64,000 nucleotides of DNA from Berghia stephanieae. Lineage: Eukaryota; Mollusca; Gastropoda; Nudibranchia; Aeolidiidae. Positions within the stretch are counted from its first letter, which is position 1. Every line of letters starts with the position of its first letter. The DNA is taken from positions 47,474,642 through 47,538,641 of the forward strand of contig CM067451.1 in NCBI GenBank assembly GCA_034508935.3, read 5' to 3'. Made by a program: the position numbers and the translations under genes. Below are positions 45,423 to 57,271 of this stretch, one piece after another. The notes below the pieces were generated by a model. That model saw only the letters and a program-made list of their open reading frames with translations. It was not told where the DNA came from and ran no database searches.

Positions 45423-45651
45423 ACTCACTCAATCCTAGACATTTTTGCTACTCATCAAAATTTGAAAAAAAATGTCTTAAATTAAGCATGTGCAGGGATA
45501 GGTTTTATTCAACTACCATTAACATGGAATTAAAAACATTAACTTTGGTGTATATTATATATAATTATTGTCTAGAAAAATGTAAATAAAAAGACATGAG
45601 TTAATAGTAACCGGGTTAACTACGGATATAGTCGGTGTTAGGGTTGAGTGA
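45423..45651. mobile_element. MITE with TTAA target, copy 1
   Basis: The left end CTCACTCAATCCTAG and the right end TAGGGTTGAGTGAG form inverted repeats, flanked by TTAA on both sides. TTAA is the target of piggyBac-type elements. A second copy lies at 48723-48949 with the same interior (CTACCATTAACAT, GGATATAGTCG). Non-coding. Confidence 0.75.
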
Positions 45652-45774
45652 GTTAAAATGAAATTGACTCAAAGCACGTGTAAAGTTGCTATTGCACATA
45701 TATGTTAGACCTCTTGTGGCCTCTCGCCTTTTCATGTTTCCAGTTGATAATAAATAATAAGACAAAAATTCTCC

Positions 45775-45965
45775 CGAGGGGAAATTCGTCTTTAGGGTCT
45801 ATTCCAAGGGAAGACTGGGATAACCCCAGGCGTCGGCCCCAGTGCAGCGCCGCAAAGTGTTAGGGCGAGGTGACTTGCTCAAGGCCAAACAACTCGATAC
45901 TTTTTGGGTACGAAGCCAATACCGTACCGTTGAGTCACGCTGCCGCTCTATGTCTATGATGTCAA
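45775..45965 (-). mobile_element. SINE family B, copy 2
   Basis: On the minus strand: GCAGCGTGACTCAACGGTAC, CGAGTTG, GGCCTTGAGCAAGTCACCTC, GCGGCGCTGCACTGGGGC and TTGGAATAGACCCTAAAGAC. It is co-linear with 38397-38602. Confidence 0.78.
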
Positions 45966-46145
45966 ATCTATGTTATATTTATGTAACCAACCACCAAAGT
46001 GTTTAATTTATTCACAACCTGTCAAATAACACCATAGAGAAAAGCAATAACAAAAACAGCAATAACAAAAGCTTAAGCTTATAAATAGCAAAATATCCAC
46101 TAAACGTGCTAAAGTCTATTTTTAAAAGCCAACAATAACACGCGT
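45966..46145. other. Spacer, no feature
   Basis: AT-rich, no coding signal. Confidence 0.4.
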
Positions 46146-46374
46146 AACACGTAGAATGAAACATGACGCATGTTAGGCGATTTTACTTTTTTTTTCTGAC
46201 AGACATAACGCTGCTAACAGTCAGGTATTCATTTTACACCTGAGTACAGTGAGAGGATATGAGTAAAGAGACTTTTCCAAGAACTAAATTATGCGCCGAA
46301 CGAGGCTCGAATCCAGGACCTTCCGATCCATATGCGAGTGTCATACGACAAAACCACATAGCCGCACAGACTAT
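46146..46374 (-). mobile_element. SINE family A, copy 3
   Basis: On the minus strand: GTGCGGCTATGTGGTTTTGT, GACACTCGCATATGG, GGATTCGAGCCTCG (box B), CTCATATCCTCTCACTGTAC, and CAGGTGTAAAATGAATACC. It is more diverged in box A than the copy at 36428-36708. Confidence 0.78.
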
Positions 46375-46584
46375 TCTAGAACACCGATGATCTTACATTG
46401 GAAAGTCGATGATATCCTGTCCATGGTGGCGAATGTCCATCATCAACACAGTGCTGGTCAAATGAGGCCGGGCACTTTTGATCGGTCAGTGGAAGGAATT
46501 GAAGGGTTTTGTCATTTGTTATGTGACCATTTGACCTTGAGATGTGTCAACACTGTGCATAGAGGTAGACAGAGATAGATAGAT

Positions 46585-46587
<3 letters not shown>

Positions 46588-46634
<47 letters not shown>

Positions 46635-46678
46635 TATATATATTATATATATATATATAATATAATATATATATATGG
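46588..46678. repeat. (CA)n and (TA)n compound microsatellite
   Basis: About 17 CA units followed by imperfect TA repeats. Confidence 0.95.
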
Positions 46679-46826
46679 AAGTGTGAGAAAACACAGAAAC
46701 GAGTCGTCTCGGCAAAAAATGTGAGTGAAAATTTACATTATATATATATTAGATAGATAAATAGATAACTGGACGTATAGACATAAAGAAATATATATAT
46801 TAATGAATAAATTGGTAGACATTTAG

Positions 46827-46839
46827 GTTGTTGGGAGAG

Positions 46840-46903
<64 letters not shown>

Positions 46904-46959
46904 GAGAGAGAGAAGAGAGAGAAGAGAGAGAGAGGATAGAGAGAGAAGAAGGAGAGAGA

Positions 46960-47000
<41 letters not shown>

Positions 47001-47112
47001 AGAGAGAGAGAGGAGAGAGAGAGAGAGAAGAGAAGAGAGAGAAGAGAGAGAGAAGAGAGAGAGAGGAGGAGAGAAGAGAGAGAGAGAGAGAGAGAAGAGA
47101 GAGAGAAGAGAG

Positions 47113-47150
<38 letters not shown>

Positions 47151-47395
47151 TGAGAGAAGAGAGAGAGAAGAGAGAAGAGAGAGAGAGAGAGAAGAAAAGA
47201 AGAGAGAGAGAAGAGAGAAGAAGAGGAGAGAGAGAAAGAGAGAAGAGAAGGAGAAAGAGAGAGAGAGAGAGAGAAGAGAGAAGAGAGAGAGGAGAGAGAG
47301 AAAGAGAGAGAAGAAGAGAGAGAGGAAGGATGGGGAGAGGAGAGAGAGAAAGAGAGAGAGAGAGAAGGAGAGAAGAGAAGAGAGAGAGAAAAGAG

Positions 47396-47435
<40 letters not shown>

Positions 47436-47719
47436 AGAGAGAGAAAGAGAGCTGAGAGAGAGAGAAGAGGAGAGAGAAGAGAAGAGAGAAGAGATAGAAA
47501 GAAAGAGAGAAGAGATAGAGAGAACAGAGAGAAGAGATAAAGAGAGAACAGAGAGAAGAGAATAGAGAGAGAAGAGAGAAGAGATAGAGAGAAAGAGAGA
47601 AGAAGAGATAGAGAGAACAGAGAGAAGAGATAGAGAGAACAGAGAGAAGAGATAGAGAGAACAGAGATAGAGAGAGAGAACAGAGAGAAGATAGAGAGAG
47701 AGAAGAAGAGAGAAAAAGA

Positions 47720-47753
<34 letters not shown>

Positions 47754-47912
47754 AGAGAGAGAAGAAGAAGAGAGAAAAGAGAGAAGAGAGAGAGAAGAGA
47801 GAAGAGATAGAGAGAACAGAGAGGAGAAGAGAGAGAAGAGAGAAAAGAGAGCAGAGAGAAGAGAGAGAGAGAGAAAGAGAGAGAGAACAGAGAGAGAGAG
47901 AGAGGTGGGATA
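46827..47912. repeat. GA-rich purine tract, about 1.1 kb
   Basis: Almost unbroken GA and GAA dinucleotide/trinucleotide repeats on the plus strand. The right half adds GATAGAGAGAACAGAGAGAA-type units. The Ser/Leu-rich 389-codon minus frame and the Glu/Arg-rich plus frames are repeat translation. It could form triplex DNA. Confidence 0.97.
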
Positions 47913-48720
47913 ATGAACGAGATGGTGATTGTCTCTCAGTGACGAAGCGTGAATGGCATACAGTGGCATCTCATTATAAGGAATGATAGTTATGAAAGTG
48001 ATGAAATGCTAAACGCTGACTTTACAGTCACACATCATATACAATGTCTAGTGACAATGATGAATGTGTTGGACATAAATAAGGGAAAGAATCACTATTA
48101 AACGCATTCTCCAAACAGATGTTGATGCTGTGCGTTTAAAGAAAAGGCTTTAAAATTGGCCAGCCCGAAATAACGTTCCCACACACTTTCTGTTTTCATA
48201 ACAGCTTATTGTCTGATTGATAGAATTTAGTGATGATATATGCTCATAAAAATGGGTGGCTAAAAACAATAACAAAGAAATGAGTGGCGTCAATTTTGTT
48301 CCGTCTATTAAATCCTCCATTGAGGCCTTCTACAGAGTCCTGTATAGACGGGTACCGGTACCAGGTACTCGATACTGCCATACACTAGTCAAAGCTTAGC
48401 GTCAACAGCAATGCCGACGGATGACCAATGCATTGGCCACGATAGCAAATATCCAACTTATACAAAGCATTCAAGACCTCATTGTTTGGAATGCATCCAG
48501 GCCTTTTGGACAAAATAAATATAAAAACATCTGATTGAAGAAAATCAGATATCGAGAATAATATTTAGCGAGGTTACTAACTACGAATATTTTGTGGAAG
48601 GCTTTCCTCATTAGAACTGGCCAGTAAGTTCCGTAGGGCAATGGTAGCATAATATCTGGCCAGTAATCAGGAGGATATAGATTGAGATTCAATCCCCAGG
48701 CGACACAGGCTGATGATATC
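47913..48720. other. Non-coding DNA with a dispersed repeat copy
   Basis: The segment 48205-48312 (GGCTAAAAACAATAACAAAG, then GTGGCGTCAATTTTGTTCCG) matches 50433-50540. No gene. Confidence 0.55.
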
Positions 48721-48722
48721 AC

Positions 48723-48949
48723 CCACTCAATCCTAGAGATTTTTGCTACTTTTCAAAATGGGAAAAAATGTATTAAAAATGGGCATGTACTTAGAATGTT
48801 TTATTTAACTACCATTAACATTCAAAAACTAAAAACATTAGCTTTGATACTAAGCATACAATTTGTCTCAGAAAAATGTAATAAATAGACATGGGGTAAA
48901 AAAAAGTAACCGATCAACTACGGATATAGTCGTTGTTAGGGTTGAGTGA
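48723..48949. mobile_element. MITE with TTAA target, copy 2
   Basis: Left end CACCCACTCAATCCTAG, right end TAGGGTTGAGTGAG followed by TTAA. The left TTAA is altered. It abuts the 30-bp array that follows. Confidence 0.72.
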
Positions 48950-48984
48950 GTTAATACTGTATTTTCTTGTATGTTTTTTCTCTC

Positions 48985-50352
48985 TGTTTCATCCGACACT
49001 CTTCCACACAGAACTGTTTCATCCGACACTCTTCCACACAGAACTGTTTCATCCGACACTCTTCCACACAGAACTGTTTCATCCGACACTCTTCCACAAA
49101 AAACTGTTTCATCCGACAGTCTTCCACACAGAACTGTTTCATCCGACACTCTTACACACAGAACTGTTTCGTCCGACACTCTTCCACACAGAACTGTTTC
49201 ATCCGACACTCTTCCACACAGAACTGTTTCATCTGACGCTCTTCCACACAGAACTGTTTCATCCGACACTCTTCCACACAGAACTGTTTCATCCGACACT
49301 CTTCCACAGAACTGTTTCATCCGACACTCTTCCACACAGAACTGTTTCATCCGACACTCTTCCATACAGAACTGTTTCATCCGACACTCTTCCACACAGA
49401 ACTGTTTCGTCCGACACTCTTCCACACAGAACTGTTTCATCCGACACTCTTCCACATAGAACTGTTTCATCGACACTCTTCCACACAGAACTGTTTCATC
49501 TGACACTGTTCCACACAGAACTGTTTCATCCGACACTCTTCCACACAGAACTGTTTCATCCGACACTCTTCCACACAGAACTGTTTCATCTGACGCTCTT
49601 CCAAACAGAACTGTTTCATCCGACACTCTTCCACACAGAACTGTTTCATCCGACACTCTTCCACACAGAACTGTTTCATCCGACACTCTTCCACACAGAA
49701 CTGTTTCATCTGACACTCTTCACTACACAGAACTGTTTCATCTGACACTGTTCCACACAGAACTGTTTCATCTGACACTGTTCCACACAGAACTGTTTCA
49801 TCCGACACTCTTCCACTACACAGTATTGTTTCATCTGACACTGTTCCACACAGAACTGTTTCATCTGACACTGTTCCACACAGAACTGTTTCATCCGACA
49901 CTCTTCCACACAGAACTGTTTCATCTGACACTGTTCCACACAGAACTGTTTCATCCGACACTCTTCCACTACACAGAACTGTTTCATCTGACACTGTTCC
50001 ACCCATGGCTGTTTCATCTCACACTGTTCGATCCACGACTGTATCATCTGACACTGTTCCATCCACGACTGTTTCATCTGACACTGTTCCATACACAGCT
50101 GTTTCATCTGACACTGTTCCATACACAACTGTTTCATCTGACATTGTTCCATCCACGACTGTTTCATCCGGAACTGTACGATACACAACTATTTCATCTG
50201 ACACTGTTCCATCCACGACTGTTTCATCCGAAACTGTACCATACACTACTGTTTCATCTGACACTGTTCCATCCACGACTGTTTCATCCGAAACTGTACC
50301 ATACACTACTGTTTCATCTGACACTGTTCCATACACAACTGTTTCAATGACA
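48985..50352. repeat. Minisatellite, 30-bp unit, about 45 copies, two subtypes
   Basis: The unit is CTTCCACACAGAACTGTTTC followed by ATCCGACACT. From about 49990 rightward the subtype TTCCATCCACGACTGTTTCA, ATCTGACACTG dominates, with a two-unit alternation. The 30-bp period keeps many frames open on both strands (up to 282 codons), with no sign of a real gene. Confidence 0.95.
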
Positions 50353-50808
50353 CTGCTCCATACACAAAAAGCTCGCAACGATCCGCCAGCCGAGTAGAAC
50401 GTCCCAACAGAAAAAGCCATGTTTAAACTTAAAAGTTTGTAGTCTGATTGCGATACAGTTTAGTGACAACTACTCGTAAAATGGCAGACTAAAAATAATA
50501 ACAAAGAGCCGAGTGACGTCAATTTCGTTCCATCTATATTTTTGACAAAGTTTCCACCTGACACACTGCACGCTCCCTAATATATCGCATTGAGTCATTT
50601 GTTGTGTCGTTTGGGGTCCGTGTGGTACACACCCCACCGATAAGGAATCTGCAGACGCTGCCATTATAATGACAGTGGTTACGATACACGGTCACCATGG
50701 TTACGTAACAACTAATCTAGAGATGTTGTGAAGATTAATTAAACGTTATCACGGTCTAGATAGGACATGGAGATGTACGGATGACGGTTTGGGATTAAAT
50801 ACTGGTCG
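50353..50808. other. Non-coding DNA with a dispersed repeat copy
   Basis: The segment 50433-50540 pairs with 48205-48312. Otherwise no feature. Confidence 0.5.
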
Positions 50809-50809
50809 G

Positions 50810-50883
<74 letters not shown>

Positions 50884-50992
50884 TATCATCATATAATCAT
50901 CGCCGTGGTCGTGGTCGTCGTCGTCGTCCATCAGCATTATCGTCATCATCATCATTATCATCATCATCTTCGCCGTCGTCGTAGTCGCCGAC
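50809..50992. repeat. (ATC)n microsatellite with degenerate right half
   Basis: About 24 pure ATC triplets to 50882, then imperfect CATCAT, CGTCGT runs. The poly-Asp minus frame is repeat translation. Confidence 0.95.
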
Positions 50993-50994
50993 AT

Positions 50995-53600
50995 ACACGA
51001 AAATCAACCTGACCTTTTATTTCTAACAGAGACATGGTTATATGAGAATGGAGATGAACCCTAATCACCGCCATGACACCAGATGAGTAGAATTCCAAAA
51101 TCAGTACCTTGGAACTACGGACGGGGAGGTGAAATTATTGTATTTTACAAAAATAAAATGAACGACCGCAATGTTATATAAAGTAATATCTTCAATTTCC
51201 TTTATTATGAACAGTTATTGATTGATGAGCATCGATTTAAGAACGCCAACACTCCACACCAATGCATTTATAAAGCACCAACTAGTGACAAACACAACGT
51301 GCCGATCGAGGGCCTCCGAGATGAGACCAACGTAACATTGTCTAATCTGTTAGCAATGACTATGAAAAATGTTTTTTTCGTTTTGTGAGAAATTTTTTTG
51401 TCTAAATTCAAAGCTCTATCTCCACTGATTAAAAATGTTTTTGAATTTTGAAAATCCATTCATAAATAAACAAGTTATGCAGTTTCAAAGGTGTCGTTTA
51501 TTTGGATGACCCGCAAAGAGGAAAAAAACGCGAAAATATGGGACGCTTTTTCGGCAATTTTTTTCGACCTTTGGTTGTATCTTGCGTAATAAGTGGATTA
51601 AAAGATTGAAATTTGAAGAGCAAATTAGGATGGTGTTTTGTAAAATACGGGAAAAGTACTCGTCATATTCATATGAAATTTTACAACCAAAAAGAAGAAA
51701 TGTTCATGTATTACCTTGTCAGCGACAAAACCTCCACGCCCGGTAGTTTTAGAAATATTTTACTCCAAAGAGTAAAAATCTATTTTTAACGATCTTCCGG
51801 TAATCGCACGAGTTTTGTCGCTTGACATAATCTAAAATGACCTTTTTCCAACTGTGTGCCAACTTTCAGTTATACTCATCGATAAAAAGCGTCGTAAATA
51901 TTTTGCCGCGAATTTGGGCACTTCGTGAGCGAAAAAGAGGCCCAAAGATTGGTGCGGGATAGTCATTGCTAAATCTGTCCACAAATAGAGGCAATGCGAT
52001 TGTTGCTGGTGATTTTAATATTCATTTTAACGTCAACACAAGAAACACAAGAACATTCAAAGTCATGATTTATCAACGTTCATTAATTCAATCCTAAACT
52101 CATGACAACGGGAATATCATCGACTTGGTTGTCATCAAAGAATCCCATAAAGAACTCCACAACACAAAAATATATGACGTCACTTACACAGATCACAAAT
52201 TAATAGAATAATAAACATCGATTATGTAAATATACAGAATATGAGGACAAAAGTAACATCACGAGATTTGAGAAATATTGACGCAAGTGAATGTAGAAAG
52301 AACTTGGAAGCTGATCTTCATGACGTCTACAACAACACGGCCGACGTCACAGGAGACAATTGGAACGCGTGTGGTCCGCAACACATTCGAAAAACAAGCA
52401 CTTTGAAAAATCAGAGAAATTCATCATCGTCGTTTCGCGCCCTGGTATACAGAGGATGGTGGCCAAGCCAAGAGGTGCGTGAGAAATCGGAACGTTTATG
52501 GAATAAGACCCAGCACCAGGATCACTGGAACTGTTTTAAATCAGGCTCTTTCAAATGGAAAAGACAATTATAGCAGCTATGCAGGCCCATTATGACGACA
52601 CGTTTAAAAATACCAAATTTGTAAAACAGCTGTTCTCAACATAATGTGACGAAAGTCTAGGAAAATCAACATCATCACCCCTCCCCCTTTTTTGTACAAA
52701 GATGCCAAGTTACCTGAAATGTTCGCTTTATTTTTTACTCAGAAAATTGACAATATTCGAAACGACAGATAAACAGTCTTTTGATGGTGACACTTTAAAT
52801 CATTATCAACCAGTCTCAGAAAAATTGATAAATAATCTAATTATGAAAGCCTCAAATAAATCTAGTGAGCTAGATCCCCTTCCAACATCACTTATAAATT
52901 CTTGCAATGACAAGCTTATTCCATCAACAACTGAAATAATTAATCGGTCTCTGCAAAACTGTTATTGTCCTCTCTTGTTTTAAGACATCTCTCATGACCC
53001 CACTTTTAAAGAAACCCTCTTTAGACCAAATGATCTAAAAAAAAAAAAAACAACAGACCCGTTTTTTAAACTTTCTTTTTGTTTCAAATTTTCCGGAAAA
53101 AGCAGTTCTTCACCAATTAAATTTACATTTCCAATTGTATGATCTATATGAGCCATTCCAATCAGTTTATGGGGAAAACCATAGCACCGAGACTGCGTTG
53201 TTAAGGGTTGTAAATAATTTGATTTTAGATGCTGTCAAAAATGAGGTAAACATTTTATGTATGTTGGACTTATCAGCTGCATTGGACACGATTGACCATA
53301 ACATTCTGTTGAATCGACTCGATCGCCTTTTTGGGATCCAGGGATTGGCGCTGAAATGGTTCGAATCGTATTTAACGAATAGTCACAAGGATTACCCGAC
53401 ACTACAGGCTAATTGACTCAGAACTCGCTGTCTGCATCACGATGTGTGAAAAGTGATCGCAGTCCACCCAATGTCAAGTGTTCATTTACATTGTCTGACC
53501 ACTTGATTGCAATTCTCTACCTGTGCATTGTTTTCCTCAACTGGGCTGTGAACAAGAAGAAAGGATTACAGAGAGGACTCGCGTCTCATCTTTAGATTGA
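50995..53600 (+). mobile_element. Decayed CR1/L2-like LINE
   Basis: Scattered coding blocks in element order: endonuclease ENQPDLLFLTETWL (about 51003), AGDFNIHFNV (about 52010) and NGNIIDLVV (about 52107); linker (52241-52573); reverse transcriptase KSSELDPLPTSLINSC (about 52858) and YEPFQSVYGENHSTETALLR with LDLSAALDTIDHNILLNRL (53135-53416). Many frame changes and stops separate them, and the catalytic FADD block is not seen. It is an old dead copy. The DLDPLPTSL and LDLSAAFDTIDH styles are typical of the CR1/L2 group. An unrelated stretch (about 51299-51956) may be a later insertion. Confidence 0.8.
53135..53416 (+). pseudogene. LINE reverse transcriptase fragment
   Basis: The longest intact block of the decayed element, covering fingers/palm motifs up to LKWFESYLTN. 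The conserved Phe of AFDTIDH is Leu here (AALDTIDH). It is part of a dead LINE, not a host gene. Confidence 0.8.
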
Positions 53601-54224
53601 TATATACAGTCCGTGTCCAGATTGATACACTCAAAAGGCGACTGAACTGACATAAACTTAAGGCAAGTTTTCTCCCCATTATAGAAAGCTGGCTCTCGAT
53701 ATGGAACGGTCGACAGAATGTCGGGCTTGAACACGAACAATATGACGAAAACACTATGCTGATGTTTCTTCTACCAGCCAATGGAGTGATGAAGTTTTGA
53801 AACAACTTCTTCAGTAGTACGACTCTAATAACATTTGCAATTCAGATAAGACAGGCTTTACTACAATCAACGCTTCACAATTACTAATCTTACAAACAAT
53901 AATGTCACACTTTCTTGTCGATGAAACATGAATAAAAAGATAAATTTTAAAAGAAAAAAGTCCCCTAAACACACACTCCAAACAAAATTAATAAATAATT
54001 AAATAAAAAAAATAAGAAGAAAATAAAAAGAAACAAAAAAAAAAAACAGAAAAAAAAAACAAACAAGAAAGGCCCCTTCTAATCAATCTGTGTCGATCCC
54101 TGATACACGAAAGCTGTGCTTAGATGATAGTTTTAGCTTCTCCGCTTAATTGTATGTACACTCCGCTTAATCGACACACTAACCTGAACTCTGGAGGGTG
54201 TGCAATTAAGTGAAATCGACTGTA
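53601..54224. other. A-rich spacer
   Basis: Long A-rich runs at 53990-54075. No gene recognised. Confidence 0.5.
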
Positions 54225-54281
54225 CTACTACTACTGCTGCTACTGCTGCTACTACGCTATACCTATACTACTACTACTACA

Positions 54282-54321
<40 letters not shown>

Positions 54322-54346
54322 GTTTCTGCTGCTGCTGCTGCTACTA

Positions 54347-54409
<63 letters not shown>

Positions 54410-54426
54410 ATACTACTACTACTACA

Positions 54427-54502
<76 letters not shown>

Positions 54503-54503
54503 A
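54225..54503. repeat. (CTA)n microsatellite, about 280 bp
   Basis: Mostly pure CTA triplets with two CTG patches (near 54233 and 54324). Poly-Leu, Tyr, Thr and Val frames are artefacts. Confidence 0.97.
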
Positions 54504-54958
54504 TATAACAGCTACAAAACGCCAGTCATACAACTAACACGCCATAAAGAGAACCCAAGGGATACAACTCAAACAATAATCATCGTATGAGGCCAACAGT
54601 TACTTATATTGAACACAAACTTATTGCCTTTTTACAAATCTACCAATCAATCAACAAATAAAATAAAACAAAAACAAAACAAAAAATGATAAACAAAAAC
54701 AACAACACAAAAAAAAAACAAAAACAAAAAAAAACCCGAAAACATTTCACGTGACTGTAACCGGTGTAAGAACGTAGCCGGCAACGATATGTTCTATTTT
54801 TAGCTCAAGGTCGAAGCCTATCGTTGTGGATAAGAATGGTTATTAAATATGAGTTGTTCACTGTGTCCACAATGAGTGGGTAACAATGGATAGAGAAAAG
54901 GAATAAATATAATGAAATGATTCATTCAAGGTATATGTAATTAATTTAATAATTATTA
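54504..54958. other. AT-rich spacer
   Basis: CAAAA-type simple sequence at 54660-54740. No gene. Confidence 0.5.

Positions 54959-55037
<79 letters not shown>
54959..55037. repeat. (TA)n microsatellite
   Basis: About 35 TA units. It is followed 28 bp later by the hairpin at 55065. A second imperfect TA tract lies at 55265-55316. Confidence 0.96.
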
Positions 55038-55039
<2 letters not shown>

Positions 55040-55064
55040 ATTTTTTATAATGGTATACATAAAG

Positions 55065-55172
55065 CCGAAACACGCGTTTCTGTGGTTATAATTTATCCAC
55101 TTCTTCAGTCGGCGGGAAAGTATGCCATCGACTGAACACGTGGATAAATAACCACAGAGACACGTGTTTCGG
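55065..55172 (-). ncRNA. Large hairpin with hammerhead-like core
   Basis: The arms CCGAAACACGCGTTTCTGTG (continuing to 55100) and 55140-55172 are inverse copies with a few mismatches; inner arms TTCAGTCG and CGACTGAA also pair. On the minus strand the inner half reads CTGAAGA, then a GTGG/CCAC stem, then GAAAC. This is the order of a hammerhead core (CUGANGA, stem II, GAAA), as found in Penelope-like elements. No reverse transcriptase of that class was seen nearby. Confidence 0.4.
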
Positions 55173-55510
55173 ATTCATGTTAGTGACTCCATTTTATTTT
55201 ATTTAAATTAGCTCTAACTAACCTTTATCGAGCACTCTCATACCTACAAGTACCCACCAACACTCATATATATATATATATAATATATATATATTTATAT
55301 ATATATATATATATAGTAGATTACTAGATATATAATTAGATAGATGCATACGTTAATAGATTAATAAATGAGTAATGCGATGCATGAAAGATTACATAAG
55401 TATAATATAATAAATAAAATAATATTTGATTAACACGATGATATAACAATAAATAAATATGTAAATTTAAAAAACAACAATGAATATTGAATAACTGGAT
55501 TAATAATTAG
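55173..55510. other. AT-rich spacer with imperfect TA repeats
   Basis: Contains ATA-rich tracts. No coding signal before the LINE. Confidence 0.5.
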
Positions 55511-57165
55511 ACAGGTCTTTGGAAGATGAAATGACTATTGAGGTCAGTGAAGAGGAAACGAGATTCGTATTTTCGAAACTAAACGAGAGGAAGGCTGCTG
55601 GGCCGGATGGATTGAAAGGAAAATTATTAAAAGAATGTGCCCATCAGCTTTCCCCCATTTATACACATATTTTTAACTGGTCCCTCCAATGCGTTTCGAT
55701 CCCTGAAATTTGGAAAATTTCAAAAATTATTCCGTTCAAAAAAAGAAAAACTTGAAACTATGAACGATCTCAGACCTGTTGCACTGACTTCAATAGTCAT
55801 GAAATCTTTAGAAAAACTTGTTCTTGTTAAAATTAGGAATCAGTTTATGCCATTGAGTGATAGTCATCAATTTGCTTACAAACCAGGACGTGGCGTAGAG
55901 GATGTCATTTTTCTGTTTACAAACAACATCTACAGGCATCTAGATCACGCTAGGAGCTATTGCAGATTGCTTTTTGCAGATTTTCTTCAGCGTTCAATAC
56001 AATGCAACCTCAGTTGGTTGTTCAAAAATTGACTAGTCTGAATTTAAACAAGTATATAATTGCTTGGGTGCTCGAATTTCTTACGGAGAGAGCACAATAT
56101 GTTCAATTAGGACAAAACATATCTTCCTGTATGACTACAAATACTGGTGCTCCTCAAGGTTGTGTATTGTCCCCTGTATTATTCACAATATACACGAATG
56201 ACTGTAGAAGTCAAAACCTGAGTGTACCTTTAATAAAGTTTGCAGATTACACCGCTCTTTAAGGCCTCATAACAAATGGCAACGAAGTGGCTTATAGGCA
56301 AGAAATTGATAGATTTGTGTCTTGGTGTGATGCCCACCACCTAGAGCTTAACATAAGCAAGACAAAGGAGCTAGTGATTGACTTTAGGAGAGTGAAGGAA
56401 CCGATAGAACCGTTAAAATTAAAGGACCAATTCGTCCAGCGAGTTCCTCACTACAAATACCTTGGTGTAACGATTTGATGACAGGCTCAAGTGGGATGAA
56501 CACTTGAAAATAATTAGGCATAAGATGTGCAGACGTACATATTTTTTTTATCAAAACTCTCTCAGTTTAGAATAGATAAAACCCTCTGCACATTATTTTA
56601 TAGAGCAGTAATTGAAAGTGTTTTGTCATTTTGTATAACAGCTTGGGGAGGCAATTGCTTAGCAGTGGAAAGGAACAAAATAAATTCAAATATTAAAAAA
56701 TCCATTAAACGCTATATAAATGATGTTGACGATGTAGATCTTTTATACGAGAAATTTTGTATAAATAAAATAACTAAAATATTAAATGACCAGTATCATC
56801 CACTAAGACCATCAGTTATTATGTCAGAAAGAAGTGGTCGCCCTTTCTCTATTTCAACCAAAACAGAGAGACACCGAAAATCTTTTCTGCCGTCCAGTAT
56901 TAGGCTTTATAACAACAAGCAATAATCATTTTATATAATTATTTCTTATTTTTACTTTTTAAAAATATAAATATTAATTTATTAATTTATTTGTTTTGCA
57001 ATCTTTTAAATTTTCAATTTATAGTGACAGTTTTAACTATTTTACAGTGTTGAAATTATTCATATTTTAAAGCGCAGCTCTGGGTATAGAGCTGCTCCTT
57101 TTTTTATATATACATCCTATTTCCATTGTATTTTTATTTATTGTGTAAATTATTTTTTGGATGCA
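55511..57165 (+). mobile_element. Rex1-like LINE, 5'-truncated
   Basis: The 3' part of a non-LTR element: reverse transcriptase from motif 0/1 onward, 3' UTR and an ATT-rich tail. The tail follows GCAATAAAGTATTATTATT near 57163. The endonuclease is missing. The style FADFSSAFNTMQP-like and NTGAPQGCVLSPVLF is that of the Rex1/Babar branch of the CR1 group; the assignment is tentative. Confidence 0.8.
55519..56925 (+). pseudogene. Rex1-like reverse transcriptase, several lesions
   Basis: Blocks: NERKAAGPDGLKGKLLKECA (motif 1), LRPVALTSIVMKSLEKLVL (motif 2), HQFAYKPGRGVEDVIF, palm blocks with NTGAPQGCVLSPVLF, KFADYTAL, LELNISKTKELVIDF, YKYLGVTI, and a thumb-like VIESVLSFCITAWGGN. The catalytic FADD is FADY here, which would remove one essential Asp. 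Frame breaks lie near 55745, 56000 and 56480, and there is a stop just after FADYTAL. The 3' end is at the stop after 56925. Confidence 0.83.
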
Positions 57166-57182
57166 ATAAAGTATTATTATTA

Positions 57183-57270
<88 letters not shown>
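57166..57270. repeat. (TTA)n tail/microsatellite of the LINE
   Basis: About 32 ATT units directly after the LINE 3' UTR, probably grown from the element's own repeat tail. Confidence 0.93.

Positions 57271-57271
<1 letters not shown>

Noticed and set aside
46800-47969. 389-codon Ser/Leu-rich frame and Glu/Arg-rich frames
   Set aside because: Translation of a GA purine tract.
48868-50420. Open frames up to 282 codons on both strands (SDETVLCGRV type)
   Set aside because: The 30-bp period gives open frames on both strands. There is no start, splice or domain evidence.
53537-53805. Minus frames of 67 and 79 codons
   Set aside because: No recognisable domain, and they overlap the 3' side of a dead LINE.
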